Counted from the stretch's first letter, positions 45,032 through 54,817 are shown. The stretch is DNA of 64,000 nt from Deefgea piscis (GCF_013284055.1 NZ_CP054143.1:2728001-2792000), one strand, 5' to 3'. The notes: generated by a model not told the origin, from the letters alone. Translations and numbers: made by a program.

Positions 45032-46423
45032 ATGACTAAAACGCCGTTTTCTGCCCTCAATTTACCTGTAGAAATGCTCGATAATTTGGCTTCGCTCGGT
45101 TTTGAAGCGATGACGCCGATTCAAGCTGCGAGTTTGCCCATCGTACTCGAAGGCGGCGATATTATTGCTAAAGCGAAAACCGGTAGTGGTAAAACGGCTG
45201 CGTTTGGTATTCCGCTACTGCAAAAACTCAATATTAATCTGCACCGAGTGCAAGCTTTGGTGCTGTGCCCAACGCGAGAGCTTGCCGATCAGGTGAGTAA
45301 AGACTTGCGCCGTTTGGGGCGCCATTTACCCAATTTAAAAATTCTGACTTTGTGCGGCGGCACACCTTTGACGCCACAAGCAGCCTCATTGGCGCATGGC
45401 GCACACGTGGTGGTTGGCACGCCAGGTCGTATTCAAGATCATTTACATAAAAACACCCTGATCGTTAAACAGGTGAGTACGCTGGTGCTGGACGAAGCCG
45501 ATCGTATGCTCGATATGGGTTTTGGCGGTGAAGTGCAAGACGTAATTGATTTTCTGCCACGCTGGCGCCAAACCTTGCTGTTCTCTGCAACGTATCCTGA
45601 AGGTATTCGTAAACTTAGCGCCTCGATTCAGCGCGCGCCGACCGAAGTGACGGTAGAGTCTTTGCATGATCAAGTGTTTATTGAACAGCAATTGTATTTG
45701 GTAAAAGACAACGCGGAAAAAGCTGATTTACTTAAACGCATTTTCGCCCATTACCAACCAGCGTCGAGCGTGGTGTTTTGTAATACCCGCCAAGACTGCA
45801 TGGAATTGGCGCGCAGTTTGCAAAAAGACGGCTTTGATGCGATTGAATTACACGGCGAGCTTGAGCAGCGTGATCGTGATTTAACCTTGGTGCAGTTTGC
45901 CAATGGTAGTTGCCCAATTCTGGTCGCAACGGATATGGCCGCCCGTGGTTTGGATATTAAAGATTTAGCCGCGGTGGTGAATTACGAATTGCCGTATGAT
46001 CCTGAAATCTACGTGCATCGAATTGGTCGTACTGGCCGCGCCGGTAAGAAAGGCTTGGCGTTTAGTTTGGTGTCACCATCGCAAGTGAAGCGCCAACGTA
46101 CTATTGAAGAATACCTTGAGCAATCAATACCAGAAGGCAAAGAAGCTGATCTCAAAGTGAATGGCGATTATGCTTTGCCTGCTAAAATGGCCACGATTTG
46201 TTTTGATGCCGGTCGTAAACACAAAGTGCGCCCCGGTGATATCGTCGGCGCTTTGACTGGCGACGGCGCAATCCCGAACGAGGCGATTGGTAAGATTGAT
46301 TTGTTTGAATTTAGAACTTATGTTGCGGTGCAATTGCAATATGCTCAGCAAGTGATTGCCCGTTTGGGCAATGACAAAGGTAAGCTCAAAGGCAAACCGG
46401 TTAAAGTACAGATTATTAAATAA
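45032..46423 (+). CDS. dbpA: ATP-dependent RNA helicase DbpA
   Basis: 463 residues from the ATG at 45032 (MTKTPFSALNLP). DEAD-box motifs are Q-motif FEAMTPIQAASLP, AKTGSGKTAAFG, PTRELA, TPGRIQDH, LDEADRMLDMG, SATYP and HRIGRTGRAGKKG. The C-terminal about 75 residues (MATICFDAGRKHKVRPGDIVGALTG-type, split) form the RRM that binds 23S rRNA hairpin 92. DbpA acts in late 50S subunit assembly. It is transcribed alone. Confidence 0.96.
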   Translation: MTKTPFSALNLPVEMLDNLASLGFEAMTPIQAASLPIVLEGGDIIAKAKTGSGKTAAFGIPLLQKLNINLHRVQALVLCPTRELADQVSKDLRRLGRHLPNLKILTLCGGTPLTPQAASLAHGAHVVVGTPGRIQDHLHKNTLIVKQVSTLVLDEADRMLDMGFGGEVQDVIDFLPRWRQTLLFSATYPEGIRKLSASIQRAPTEVTVESLHDQVFIEQQLYLVKDNAEKADLLKRIFAHYQPASSVVFCNTRQDCMELARSLQKDGFDAIELHGELEQRDRDLTLVQFANGSCPILVATDMAARGLDIKDLAAVVNYELPYDPEIYVHRIGRTGRAGKKGLAFSLVSPSQVKRQRTIEEYLEQSIPEGKEADLKVNGDYALPAKMATICFDAGRKHKVRPGDIVGALTGDGAIPNEAIGKIDLFEFRTYVAVQLQYAQQVIARLGNDKGKLKGKPVKVQIIK

Positions 46424-46440
46424 GGCCGTTGTCACATGCG

Positions 46441-46464
46441 AATGCCCAGCTGATGCTGGGCATT
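46441..46464 (+). terminator. Hairpin after dbpA
   Basis: AATGCCCAGC pairs perfectly with GCTGGGCATT around TGAT, 18 bp after the stop. The tail GTTGTATCTG is not a clean T-run, so termination strength is uncertain. Confidence 0.6.
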
Positions 46465-46737
46465 GTTGTATCTGCGGCGCTGTAAATAAATCACAATAAA
46501 GTGTCGAGTCACTCTATTGTGATTGGTTTGCTTGAGCTAGCACAGGCCACCGTTGAGGTATTGCTTGACGTTGCCCGTGGCATCAAATTGGTTTGGCGTG
46601 GTTTGATGAGTCAGTGCTGGCAAATCAATCAGGTTGCCGTTTTTTATTGCGGTATTTTATGGGTTGTGAAAGCGGTGGCTTGACCGCAGTGCCGCTAGGC
46701 TTTCAAATGGATGGGCTTTGTTTTTTTTCGAGGGCTT
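46465..46737. other. Intergenic region with a long inverted repeat
   Basis: TCACAATA (46491-46498) and AGTG (46500-46503) pair with CACT (46510-46513) and TATTGTGA (46515-46522), a 12-bp interrupted stem with loop TCGAGT. It has no T-run on the plus strand and could be an operator or weak terminator. A 60-codon GTG-initiated frame starts in this region but has no ribosome site. The promoter of the DUF445 gene should also lie here. Confidence 0.45.
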
Positions 46738-48030
46738 ATGGCTATGAATCAGGCTTCGCGCCAGCCGGCGGCGCGCTCTTTTGATGTTAAAGCGCAGCGT
46801 TTACGGCTGCTTAAGCGTAATGCGACCTTATTGCTGGTGCTGATGGCGCTGGTGATGTTGCTGGCGACGTATTTTCGCGGCGCGCATCCGAGTTTGCCTT
46901 ACGTTGCGGCTTTTGCTGAGGCCGCTTTGGTCGGTGGTTTGGCCGATTGGTTTGCCGTAACGGCGCTGTTTCGGCATCCGCTCAATCTACCAATTCCGCA
47001 TACTGCGATTATTCCCAAAAACAAGCACCGCATTGCCGATAGTTTGGGTGAGTTTATTGAAACGCACTTTTTGTCGAGCGAGCGGATGATGGCCAAAGTG
47101 AGCGAATTTAATCCGGCGCACCGCTTAGCGAGCTGGTTGCAAGTCGACGCGAATGCCAAAGCGGGCGCCGATCAAGTCGCGCGGCTGATGGATTTTATTT
47201 TACAAAGTTTAACTGAACCGGCGATGGCGCTGCGTTTACGCGGCTTATTGCTACAGCAATTGGCGCAGATTGATTTGGTTAAACCGGCGGGCGAGATTTT
47301 GGCAGTGATACGGCAAAGTGGCCAACATCAAGTGATGCTCGATGCGGTGCTGGCGCATTTGGATCAAGAGCTGCAAAAGCCTGAATTACAACAACATTTA
47401 GCCGAGATGATCGCCGCTGAATTTGATTATTTGCGCTGGATTTCGCTCGATGCCGCCGGTGGGCGCTATATGGCGAAAAAACTGGTGCATGCAGCAGGGC
47501 GTGAAGTGCAAAACATGCGCGAATCGAGCGAGCATCCGCTGCGCGCGCATTTTGATCAAGCCTTGGCTGAGCTGCAGCAAAATTTAAAACATGATGCAGC
47601 ACTGCAAGCGGCGCTGCAGTTGAGTCAACAGCATTTATTGGCACAGCCGAGTTTATTGAACGCCATCGACAATATGTGGTTGCGGCTGGTGGCGTGGCTG
47701 GCGGATGATTTGGCGGCACAAGATTCGGTGCTGCGCGCTAAATTGGCACTCAGTTTGCAGCATTTAGGGGGACGCTTGGCCGATGACGTGGTGCTGGCCG
47801 ACTGGCTAAATCGCCATGCCCGCGTGGCTGCCGGGGTGCTGGTCAAAAAATATCGCCGCCAAATTGGCCAATTTATCGCCGAACAACTCAAAGCTTGGGA
47901 TGATGAAGTGATGGTTGAGCGGCTGGAAGTCAGTGTTGGCGTTGATTTGCAGTTTGTACGCCTGAATGGCACGCTGGTGGGCGGGCTGATTGGTTTGGCT
48001 TTGTATACTGGGCACCAATTATTGCGTTAA
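46738..48030 (+). CDS. DUF445 (YjiN-like) membrane protein
   Basis: About 430 residues from an ATG at 46738 or 46744 near a GAGGG; an upstream ATG at 46711 is possible but has no ribosome site. Two N-terminal segments (LLLVLMALVMLLATY and YVAAFAEAALVGGLADWFAVTALFRHP) are the DUF445 signature, followed by a long helical cytoplasmic body and a C-terminal membrane hairpin (GGLIGLALYTGHQLL). The family (E. coli YjiN, B. subtilis YheB) has no assigned biochemical function. It ends before a strong terminator. Confidence 0.88.
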   Translation: MAMNQASRQPAARSFDVKAQRLRLLKRNATLLLVLMALVMLLATYFRGAHPSLPYVAAFAEAALVGGLADWFAVTALFRHPLNLPIPHTAIIPKNKHRIADSLGEFIETHFLSSERMMAKVSEFNPAHRLASWLQVDANAKAGADQVARLMDFILQSLTEPAMALRLRGLLLQQLAQIDLVKPAGEILAVIRQSGQHQVMLDAVLAHLDQELQKPELQQHLAEMIAAEFDYLRWISLDAAGGRYMAKKLVHAAGREVQNMRESSEHPLRAHFDQALAELQQNLKHDAALQAALQLSQQHLLAQPSLLNAIDNMWLRLVAWLADDLAAQDSVLRAKLALSLQHLGGRLADDVVLADWLNRHARVAAGVLVKKYRRQIGQFIAEQLKAWDDEVMVERLEVSVGVDLQFVRLNGTLVGGLIGLALYTGHQLLR

Positions 48031-48092
48031 AGCCTTGGGTTTAGCTGGCTTGGTGTTGTGCCACTAAACGTTGATAAATAAAGCGGTATTGA

Positions 48093-48109
48093 CTTGTCAA
48101 CTTGACAAG
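48093..48109. repeat. 17-bp near-perfect palindrome
   Basis: CTTGTCAA-C-TTGACAAG, an 8-1-8 inverted repeat between the DUF445 stop and its terminator. It looks like a protein-binding site or a short RNA hairpin. Confidence 0.6.
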
Positions 48110-48114
48110 GTCGT

Positions 48115-48150
48115 AAAGCCAAGCGATGTGCATTCGCTTGGCTTTTTGTT
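48115..48150 (+). terminator. Terminator of the DUF445 gene
   Basis: AAAGCCAAGCGA pairs perfectly with TCGCTTGGCTTT around TGTGCAT, followed by TTGTTTTTTG. It begins 85 bp after the stop codon. Confidence 0.9.
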
Positions 48151-48189
48151 TTTTGTGGCAATGATTAGGGTAAAAATCCTGTTTTGTGG

Positions 48190-48219
48190 CTTGCCAATTG
48201 GCAAGCTTCCCGTGATAAT
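48190..48219 (+). promoter_or_regulatory. gcvTHP promoter with overlapping palindrome
   Basis: A -35 TTGCCA (48191-48196) and -10 GATAAT (48214-48219) are 17 bp apart, predicting a start near 48226, just where the glycine riboswitch begins. The -35 lies inside a perfect 16-bp palindrome CTTGCCAATTGGCAAG (48190-48205), suggesting repressor control in addition to the riboswitch. Confidence 0.7.
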
Positions 48220-48227
48220 CCGCCCGT

Positions 48228-48507
48228 ACAGCAGGAGAGTGTGATTTTTACCATTTATTGGATTTAAATCACCACCGAAGGCGCAAATGCACCCGCAAAT
48301 CGCTCAGGTATCAGGGACTGCTGGCAAAAGTAAAACTCTGGAGAGCGGTGCTCGGTGTTTACACCCGCAGCATCCACCGAAGGGCTCAACGGCAAAATCC
48401 AAAAGCAATGGCTGCGCCTCCTGTGAATACAGGGCGCGGCGTTGAGTCGGATTTGTTCAGCAGATTTGAATCTGTGGCCGGAAAATCTCAGGTGTCAGGA
48501 CAGAGGG
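48228..48507 (+). ncRNA. Tandem glycine riboswitch
   Basis: Two glycine aptamers in series upstream of gcvT. Aptamer 1 (48228-48323) contains GCAGGAGAG, CACCGAAGGCGCAAATGC and GCTCAGGTATCAGGGAC, closed by CAGCAG/CTGCTG. Aptamer 2 (48335-48507) contains CTCTGGAGAGCGG, CACCGAAGGGCTCAACGG, CTCAGGTGTCAGGACAGAG, with a long extra stem in the middle. The short linker and order are as in known cooperative gcvT riboswitches that turn on the glycine cleavage operon when glycine is plentiful. After it, 48524-48564 could pair near the AGGA ribosome site, suggesting control of translation start; this last step is inference. Confidence 0.95.
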
Positions 48508-48564
48508 GTGTTGCCCGTCGCGCTATAGGCCGTCGGACTTAGAGGGCTATACCCTAGGAACCCC

Positions 48565-49671
48565 ATGACAACCAAAACCACACCATTGTATGAATCTCAC
48601 CTTGCTGCGAACGCCAAAATGGTCGATTTCGCCGGCTGGTTGATGCCGATTCACTACGGATCACAACTCAAAGAACACGATATTGTACGCACCGACGCCG
48701 GCATGTTTGATGTGTCGCATATGTGTGTGCTCGATATTGTCGGCAGTGAAGCTAAAGCGTTTTTGCGGTTTCTGATTGCCAATGATGTCGAAAAACTCAG
48801 TACCGAAGGTAAAGCTTTGTACTCGGGGATGTTAACGCCGGAAGGCACGGTGATCGACGATTTAATCGTTTACCTAACGCATTACGGCTACCGCATGGTG
48901 GTCAACGCCGGCACTGCTGACAAAGACATCGCATGGATGCTCAAGCAAGCGGCCAACTTTGACGTGCAAATCCATGTGCGCCGTGAATTGGCAATGATTG
49001 CGATTCAGGGCCCTAACGCCATCGCCAAGGTATGTAAAGTCATCCACGAAGATTGGGAAGACGCAGTGAAAGCGCTGAATGTGTTTCAAGGCTTTCCTTT
49101 TGGCCCGGTTGAAGACGGCTGGTTTATTGCCCGCACCGGTTACACCGGCGAAGATGGTTTAGAGATTATGTTGCCAAGCGACGAAGCGGCCACCTTTTGG
49201 CAAGCGTTGCTCAGTGTGGGTATTGCACCTATCGGCTTGGGCGCGCGCGACACTTTGCGCCTTGAAGCGGGCATGAATCTATACGGCCATGATATGGACG
49301 AAACCATTTCGCCGTTGGCGGCCGGCATGGGCTGGACTATCGCTTGGCAACCGGCTGAGCGTGATTTTATCGGCCGCGTCGCACTCGAAGCAGAGCGTGC
49401 CGCAGGCGTGGCGTTTAAGCAAGTGGGTTTAGTGCTCGAAGGTCGTGGCGTATTGCGCGAAGGCCAAATTGTTGAAGTGGCTGGCGTAGGGCAAGGCGTG
49501 ATTACCAGTGGTACGTTTTCACCCACGCTCAAGCATTCTGTGGCCATCGCCCGCGTTCCAGCGGCGACTCAAGACACCGACACCGTGCAAGTGGATCTGC
49601 GCGGCACGCTGACCGACGTTCGCGTGGTGAAAATGCCGTTTGTTCGCAATGGCAAAAAAGTGTTTGCATAA
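48565..49671 (+). CDS. gcvT: Aminomethyltransferase GcvT (glycine cleavage T protein)
   Basis: 368 residues. It takes the aminomethyl group from lipoylated GcvH and makes methylene-tetrahydrofolate and ammonia. Motifs: [33 protein letters not shown], catalytic-region [33 protein letters not shown] and [21 protein letters not shown]-type. In the AGGA-ACCCC-ATG context the start is clear. It is the first gene behind the tandem glycine riboswitch, with gcvH 105 bp downstream. The gap to gcvH contains a simple GGGGAGT-rich stretch (49681-49709). Confidence 0.97.
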   Translation: MTTKTTPLYESHLAANAKMVDFAGWLMPIHYGSQLKEHDIVRTDAGMFDVSHMCVLDIVGSEAKAFLRFLIANDVEKLSTEGKALYSGMLTPEGTVIDDLIVYLTHYGYRMVVNAGTADKDIAWMLKQAANFDVQIHVRRELAMIAIQGPNAIAKVCKVIHEDWEDAVKALNVFQGFPFGPVEDGWFIARTGYTGEDGLEIMLPSDEAATFWQALLSVGIAPIGLGARDTLRLEAGMNLYGHDMDETISPLAAGMGWTIAWQPAERDFIGRVALEAERAAGVAFKQVGLVLEGRGVLREGQIVEVAGVGQGVITSGTFSPTLKHSVAIARVPAATQDTDTVQVDLRGTLTDVRVVKMPFVRNGKKVFA

Positions 49672-49776
49672 ATTAATTCGGGGAGTGGGGAGTAGGGAAT
49701 GGGGAGTCAACCCGGATCTATCCTTGCCCCCAGCTTCCTACTCTCAATACCAATCTCAAATCCCTAAGGAAAAATC

Positions 49777-50163
49777 ATGAGCCATATTCCAGCCGAACTT
49801 AAATATGTTAACAGCCACGAATGGTTGCGTTTAGAAGCCGACGGCACGGTGACCATTGGCATTACCGATCACGCGCAAGAATTGTTGGGCGATATTGTGT
49901 TTGTTGAATTGCCACAAGTGGGTGATGAATTAGCCGCCGATGCCACTGCGGGCGTGGTCGAGTCAGTAAAAGCGGCGTCTGATGTGTACGCACCGATTGC
50001 AGGTGAAGTCGTCGCCGTCAACGACGCTTTGGTGGATGCGCCAGAATTGGCCAATACCGAACCCTACGGCGCAGCTTGGTTTTTCCGCGTTAAACCAGCC
50101 GATGCATCAGTGCTCGATGGCTTGATGACCGCAGAACAATACGCCAAAGAAATCGGCCTATAA
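49777..50163 (+). CDS. gcvH: Glycine cleavage system H protein GcvH
   Basis: 128 residues, full length. It is the lipoyl shuttle of the glycine cleavage system. The lipoyl lysine is K65 in [33 protein letters not shown] and [11 protein letters not shown]-like [14 protein letters not shown] are conserved. AAGGA lies 7 nt before the ATG. It is placed between gcvT and gcvP with a repeat-derived hairpin before gcvP. Confidence 0.97.
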   Translation: MSHIPAELKYVNSHEWLRLEADGTVTIGITDHAQELLGDIVFVELPQVGDELAADATAGVVESVKAASDVYAPIAGEVVAVNDALVDAPELANTEPYGAAWFFRVKPADASVLDGLMTAEQYAKEIGL

Positions 50164-50179
50164 ACTTACAAAAAAATGA

Positions 50180-50242
50180 ACCACAGAGGCACAGAGACGC
50201 AAAGAAAAACTGCGGTTCTCCGTGCCTCTGTGTCTCTGTGGT
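50180..50242. repeat. Repeat-derived hairpin between gcvH and gcvP
   Basis: ACCACAGAGGCACAGAGAC (50180-50198) is inverted at 50224-50242 (GCCTCTGTGTCTCTGTGGT) with two mismatched/wobble pairs. It belongs to the CTCTGCG/CTCTGTG repeat family also seen at 31466-31712 and 40681-40715. It sits inside the gcv operon 21 bp before gcvP and would fold in the mRNA. Confidence 0.85.
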
Positions 50243-50262
50243 AAAGAATTAAAAGGTGCTTC

Positions 50263-53130
50263 ATGTCGCTCTCTACACTGTTTAACCACGAAGAATTTAT
50301 TGCACGGCATATTGGCCCCAATGCGGCCGATCAAGCGGCGATGCTGGCGCAAATTGGCGCCGACTCGATTGAATACTTGGTCGCGCAAACCATTCCTGAT
50401 GACATTCGCTTTAAGCAAAAATTGCCTTTGCCGGACGCTGTATCTGAAGTGGACGCCTTGGCCAAAATTCGCGCTATCGCGGCGAAAAACATCGTCAATA
50501 AAAGCTTTATTGGCTTAGGCTATTACCCCAACATCACGCCGAATGTGATTTTGCGTAATGTGCTAGAAAATCCAGGTTGGTACACCGCGTATACGCCGTA
50601 TCAAGCTGAAATCGCGCAAGGTCGTTTAGAAGCTTTGCTCAATTACCAGCAAATGATTATCGATATGACGGGGCTGGATTTAGCCAATGCGTCGCTTCTC
50701 GATGAAGCCACGGCAGCGGCCGAAGCGATGGCGATGGCGCGGCGGATTTCGAAAGTCAAAGCCGAGAAATTCTTCGTAGATGAACAGGTATTGCCACAGA
50801 CACTGGATGTGGTAAAGACTCGCGCGCAATACTTCGGCTTTGAGCTGGTGATCGGCGCGGTAACGGCCGCCGGTGATGATGATTATTTTGGTGCTTTGCT
50901 GCAGTACCCGGGCGCTGATGGTGCCGTGCGTGATTTAACTGCGCCGATTGCAGCGCTTAAAGCGCGTGGTGGTGTGGCGATTGTGGCGGCGGATTTATTG
51001 GCTTTGGCGCTACTTAAATCACCGGCTGAAATGGGGGCGGATGTGGCGATTGGCAGCAGCCAGCGTTTTGGCATTCCAATGGGCTTTGGTGGTCCACACG
51101 CGGCGTACTTTGCCTTTAAAGATGAAATGAAACGCTCGGCACCGGGCCGGATTATTGGCGTGTCGATTGATGCCAAAGGTAAAACCGCGCTGCGTATGGC
51201 TTTGCAAACACGCGAGCAACATATTCGCCGTGAAAAAGCCAACTCAAACATTTGCACTTCGCAAGTACTGCTCGCCAATATGGCGGGGATGTACGCCGTG
51301 TATCACGGTCCAGCGGGGATTAAACGCATTGCCGAGCGCACGCATCGCTTGGCGAGTTTGTTTGCGCAAGGCGTTCGCGCTCAGGGAGGGAAAATCCTTC
51401 ACGACGCGTTTTTTGATACGGTGCAAGTCAATACTGGCGCGCAAACGGCGAGTATTTACGCCGCAGCCTTGGCGGCAGGTTACAACTTGCTGCAAGTGTC
51501 GGCCTCAGTGTTGAGCGTGGCTTTTCATGAAGCGGCATCGCAAAACGATTTGGCAACGTTGATTCAATTGTTTACTGGTCAATCTGCTGATTTGGCCGCG
51601 CTCGACGTGGCGAGCAGCGAAGTGATTCCTGCTGCGTTGCAACGAACCTCGGCCTATTTAACGCACCCGGTATTTAATCGCTACCACACCGAACACGAAA
51701 TGCTGCGTTACCTTAAACGCCTCGAAAATCGTGATTTGGCGATGAATCATTCGATGATTTCATTGGGTAGTTGCACCATGAAACTCAATGCCACCAGCGA
51801 AATGATTCCAGTGACTTGGGCTGAATTTGGCAATATCCACCCGTTTGCCCCGCAAGCGCAAACGGTGGGTTATTTTGAAATGATTAACGGCTTGGCCGAT
51901 CAGCTCAAAGCGATTACGGGGTTTGACGCCATTTGTATGCAGCCCAATTCCGGCGCGCAGGGCGAATACGCCGGTTTGCTGGCGATTCGTCGTTATCACG
52001 ACAGCCGCAATGAAGCGCATCGCGATATTTGCTTGATTCCGAAATCAGCGCACGGCACCAATCCGGCGACCGCACAGATGATGGGCTTGAAAGTCGTAGT
52101 GGTTGATTGCGATGACAGCGGTAACGTTGATCTTGCTGACTTGAAAGCCAAGGCTGAATTACACGGTGCGAATTTGGCGGCGTTGATGCTGACTTATCCA
52201 TCAACGCACGGCGTGTTTGAAACCGCGGTTAAAGCCATCTGCGCCACTGTGCATCAGTTTGGCGGCCAAGTGTATATGGATGGCGCCAACTTAAACGCGC
52301 AAGTGGGCCTAACTCGCCCAGCCGATATCGGTGCCGATGTGAGCCATATGAATTTGCACAAAACCTTCTGCATTCCACATGGTGGCGGCGGGCCGGGCAT
52401 GGGGCCGATTGGCATGAAAGCGCATTTAGCGCCATTTATGTCCAATCACGCGGTGGCCAATATTGATCAAGGCGACGCCAGCGTCGCGCAAGGTCAATCC
52501 GCGGTATCGGCAGCGCCATTTGGTTCGGCGTCGATTTTGCCGATTTCGTGGATGTATATCACCATGATGGGCGCGGGCGGCGTGAAGCATGCTACGGAAA
52601 TCGCGCTGCTGAACGCCAATTACATGATGCAGCAATTGTCGGCGCATTATCCGGTGCTGTATACCGGCGCGAATGGCCGCGTGGCGCATGAATGTATTAT
52701 TGATATTCGCCCACTGAAAGCGGCGAGTGGCATTACCGAAGTCGATATCGCCAAACGCCTGATGGATTATGGCTTTCACGCGCCGACCATGAGTTTTCCG
52801 GTGGCGGGTACCTTGATGATTGAGCCGACTGAGTCAGAATCTAAAGCTGAACTCGATCGTTTTATCGCGGCGATGATTTCGATTCGCCAAGAAATCGATC
52901 AAGTGCAAGCCGGAGTTTGGCCAGCGGAAAATAATCCGCTGAAAAATGCACCGCACAGCAAAAACGACATCGCCGCTGATTGGGATCGTCCGTATTCGCG
53001 TGAAGTGGCGTTCTTCCCATTGCCGTACGTGCTCGACAACAAGTTCTGGCCGTCGGTAAATCGGATTGACGATGTGTATGGCGATCGCAATTTGATTTGC
53101 GCTTGCCCTAGCATGGATCAATACGAGTAA
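50263..53130 (+). CDS. gcvP: Glycine dehydrogenase (decarboxylating) GcvP
   Basis: 955 residues, the fused single-chain P protein. It decarboxylates glycine with PLP and loads the aminomethyl group onto GcvH. The N-terminal half has [17 protein letters not shown] and [12 protein letters not shown]. The C-terminal half has [15 protein letters not shown], the PLP lysine near residue 699 in [17 protein letters not shown], and a [16 protein letters not shown] end region. AAAGG lies 7 nt before the ATG. It completes gcvTHP; a terminator-like hairpin follows. Confidence 0.98.
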   Translation: MSLSTLFNHEEFIARHIGPNAADQAAMLAQIGADSIEYLVAQTIPDDIRFKQKLPLPDAVSEVDALAKIRAIAAKNIVNKSFIGLGYYPNITPNVILRNVLENPGWYTAYTPYQAEIAQGRLEALLNYQQMIIDMTGLDLANASLLDEATAAAEAMAMARRISKVKAEKFFVDEQVLPQTLDVVKTRAQYFGFELVIGAVTAAGDDDYFGALLQYPGADGAVRDLTAPIAALKARGGVAIVAADLLALALLKSPAEMGADVAIGSSQRFGIPMGFGGPHAAYFAFKDEMKRSAPGRIIGVSIDAKGKTALRMALQTREQHIRREKANSNICTSQVLLANMAGMYAVYHGPAGIKRIAERTHRLASLFAQGVRAQGGKILHDAFFDTVQVNTGAQTASIYAAALAAGYNLLQVSASVLSVAFHEAASQNDLATLIQLFTGQSADLAALDVASSEVIPAALQRTSAYLTHPVFNRYHTEHEMLRYLKRLENRDLAMNHSMISLGSCTMKLNATSEMIPVTWAEFGNIHPFAPQAQTVGYFEMINGLADQLKAITGFDAICMQPNSGAQGEYAGLLAIRRYHDSRNEAHRDICLIPKSAHGTNPATAQMMGLKVVVVDCDDSGNVDLADLKAKAELHGANLAALMLTYPSTHGVFETAVKAICATVHQFGGQVYMDGANLNAQVGLTRPADIGADVSHMNLHKTFCIPHGGGGPGMGPIGMKAHLAPFMSNHAVANIDQGDASVAQGQSAVSAAPFGSASILPISWMYITMMGAGGVKHATEIALLNANYMMQQLSAHYPVLYTGANGRVAHECIIDIRPLKAASGITEVDIAKRLMDYGFHAPTMSFPVAGTLMIEPTESESKAELDRFIAAMISIRQEIDQVQAGVWPAENNPLKNAPHSKNDIAADWDRPYSREVAFFPLPYVLDNKFWPSVNRIDDVYGDRNLICACPSMDQYE

Positions 53131-53215
53131 TTGCGAGCATTCAACGTTGGGTGAGGTGTTGATGTGGGGGCTCGCAGCCACGGCAACACCCATCTGAATA
53201 TCGCCGAATTAAATA

Positions 53216-53244
53216 GCCCCGCCGAGGTTTGGTGGGGTATTTTT
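53216..53244 (+). terminator. Likely terminator of gcvTHP
   Basis: GCCCCGCC pairs with GGTGGGGT (two wobbles) around GAGGTTT, followed by ATTTTTATG. It lies 85 bp after gcvP. Confidence 0.75.
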
Positions 53245-53358
53245 ATGTCTGCAAACTGACAAATGAACATTGGCGCGACACCGCCGATAAATAAATCGCG
53301 TTGCGTAAAAGGTGTCGCTAAACTCGCGAGCAAATTCTTACTTTATATCGACGTTTTA

Positions 53359-54243
53359 ATGAAAAAAACCTTAATCACAGCAGTTTTGGCTTTGTTGCCA
53401 TGGTGCGCGGTCGCGAGCGAAGCGACGATCAATTACAGCGTCACACCAGTGGTGATGCCCAATGCTGATTTAGAGGCTGGCGGCGAAGTCAGTAGCGAAT
53501 GGTTGATGGCGTCACTGAGTGTGAATCAGCAAATTGATGCACAGCACAGCCTTGGTTTGGCGCTGAACGCCAGCCAACAGCAATGGCATTTTGATGCACC
53601 AGTGGCTTGGGGCGGAAAAACGCCGTGGCAAGATTTAAATCGGCTTGAGCTCTCGGTGCCTTATCGTTTTGTGACGGCCGATGGCTGGATTTTTGGCCTA
53701 ACGCCGGGCGTGCAATATGCGGCCGAATCGGGGGCCGATCAGGGCGAGAGTATCAATTGGGGTGGTAATGCCTATGTGGCGCATTATTTTTCACCGCGCT
53801 TAATGCTGGGTTTGGGTGTGAGCGCGTGGCAGAGTTTTGATGAAAACGTGGTATTTCCGTTTGTATTACTCAATTGGCAAATTAGCGATCAACTCAGCTT
53901 AAAAAACCCCTTTGTCGCCGGCCCTGTTGGCCCAGCAGGATTGGAGTTGTCGTGGAAAGCGTCCAGTGTTTGGGATTTTGCTGCCGGTGGCACATGGCGC
54001 AGTTACCAAAATCGCTTAGCCAGTGATAACCCCATTGCCGCCAATGGTATTTTAGAAAACAACTCGGTACCGTTATTTGTTCGTGCCGGTTATCAATTCG
54101 CGCCCAGCACACGCCTAGATTTTTATGCTGGCGCGGCATTGAACGGCGAATTTAAAATCCGCAATCAACAAGGTGAAGCTTTGATTAGTGAAAGCTATGC
54201 GACGATGCCATTTTTGGGGCTGAGTTTGTCGGGGCGGTTTTAA
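53359..54243 (+). CDS. Outer-membrane beta-barrel protein of unknown function
   Basis: 294 residues from the ATG at 53359, chosen because it gives a good signal peptide (MKKTLITAVLALLPWCAVAS). The longer reading begins in the gcvP terminator region. The mature part shows alternating beta-strand patterns (LELSVPYRFVTADGWIFGLTPGVQYAA, RLMLGLGVSAWQSF, LDFYAGAALNGEF) and ends LSLSGRF with a terminal Phe, the BAM-dependent outer-membrane signature. I do not recognise the family beyond a DUF6268-like barrel. No strong ribosome site is seen. A MITE lies 100 bp downstream. Confidence 0.7.
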   Translation: MKKTLITAVLALLPWCAVASEATINYSVTPVVMPNADLEAGGEVSSEWLMASLSVNQQIDAQHSLGLALNASQQQWHFDAPVAWGGKTPWQDLNRLELSVPYRFVTADGWIFGLTPGVQYAAESGADQGESINWGGNAYVAHYFSPRLMLGLGVSAWQSFDENVVFPFVLLNWQISDQLSLKNPFVAGPVGPAGLELSWKASSVWDFAAGGTWRSYQNRLASDNPIAANGILENNSVPLFVRAGYQFAPSTRLDFYAGAALNGEFKIRNQQGEALISESYATMPFLGLSLSGRF

Positions 54244-54343
54244 TTAGCGATTTGCCTGTCTTGCATTTAGCAAGTCAATGATCGGGTAGGGTCGGCTTTA
54301 GCCGACAGCTTAAATAATGCACTTATTTGAAATCGACTCCTAG

Positions 54344-54605
54344 GGCCTGTTGACGTTTGGTTTGCGGATCGCGTTTGTGCTGCTTTTGGCCTGAAACAAG
54401 GCGAAAGACGCGTGGCATAGTCATTCTATGCAAGCGTTTTTCAACGCAGTGTCAGGCCAAAAACAGCCAAACCCTAAGGGCTGGGCGCTTTTCGCGGCAT
54501 CTCTGCGTTATTTCATGCTCGAATAACGGGTTATTGGTCGCAAAAATGCCTTGATCTGCCGCGAAAATCGCTCCAGCGCGACCGAAAACCAAACGTCAAC
54601 AGACC
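54344..54605. mobile_element. 262-bp MITE with CTAG target duplication
   Basis: Left end GGCCTGTTGACGTTTGGTTT and right end (reverse) GGTCTGTTGACGTTTGGTTT are 19 of 20 identical inverted repeats, extending to about 24 bp. The 4-bp CTAG flanks both sides (54340-54343 and 54606-54609), as a target-site duplication. No transposase is encoded; the longest inner frame is junk. It is therefore a non-autonomous element that needs a transposase in trans. CTAG targets are known for some IS families, but I cannot name the parent. Confidence 0.85.
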
Positions 54606-54783
54606 CTAGCATAATCAAGAAATATTAAGCTAGGTATTTAATGCTAGACCTTGTGCAATATGGCTTGTGGATTAATACCTATCAAAGTGAGGAGCTTGGT
54701 TGATTAGGCAGTGCCAGCTAGATGGGGCTGCGGATTGACTGGTTTTTTCGATTAACGATTGCAGAGATATTTATTTTTTAGTC

Positions 54784-54817
54784 AAAGCGCCATCATCAAG
54801 ATGGCGCTTTTTTTATG
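54784..54817 (+). terminator. Strong plus-strand terminator without an obvious gene
   Basis: AAAGCGCCATC pairs perfectly with GATGGCGCTTT around ATCAA, followed by TTTTATG on the plus strand. On the minus strand the tail is poor, yet the neighbouring gene is on the minus strand. The stretch 54610-54783 before it has no gene and could encode a small RNA, or the stem may still serve the GNAT gene. Confidence 0.6.

Noticed and set aside
46501-46683. 60-codon GTG-start frame before the DUF445 gene
   Set aside because: No ribosome site, begins inside an inverted repeat, and no recognisable protein features.
48258-48542. Plus-strand reading frame upstream of gcvT
   Set aside because: It lies inside the tandem glycine riboswitch; the conserved RNA explains the sequence.
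54357-54554. Cysteine-rich reading frame in the MITE
   Set aside because: It lies within a non-coding element with inverted ends and has no ribosome site.
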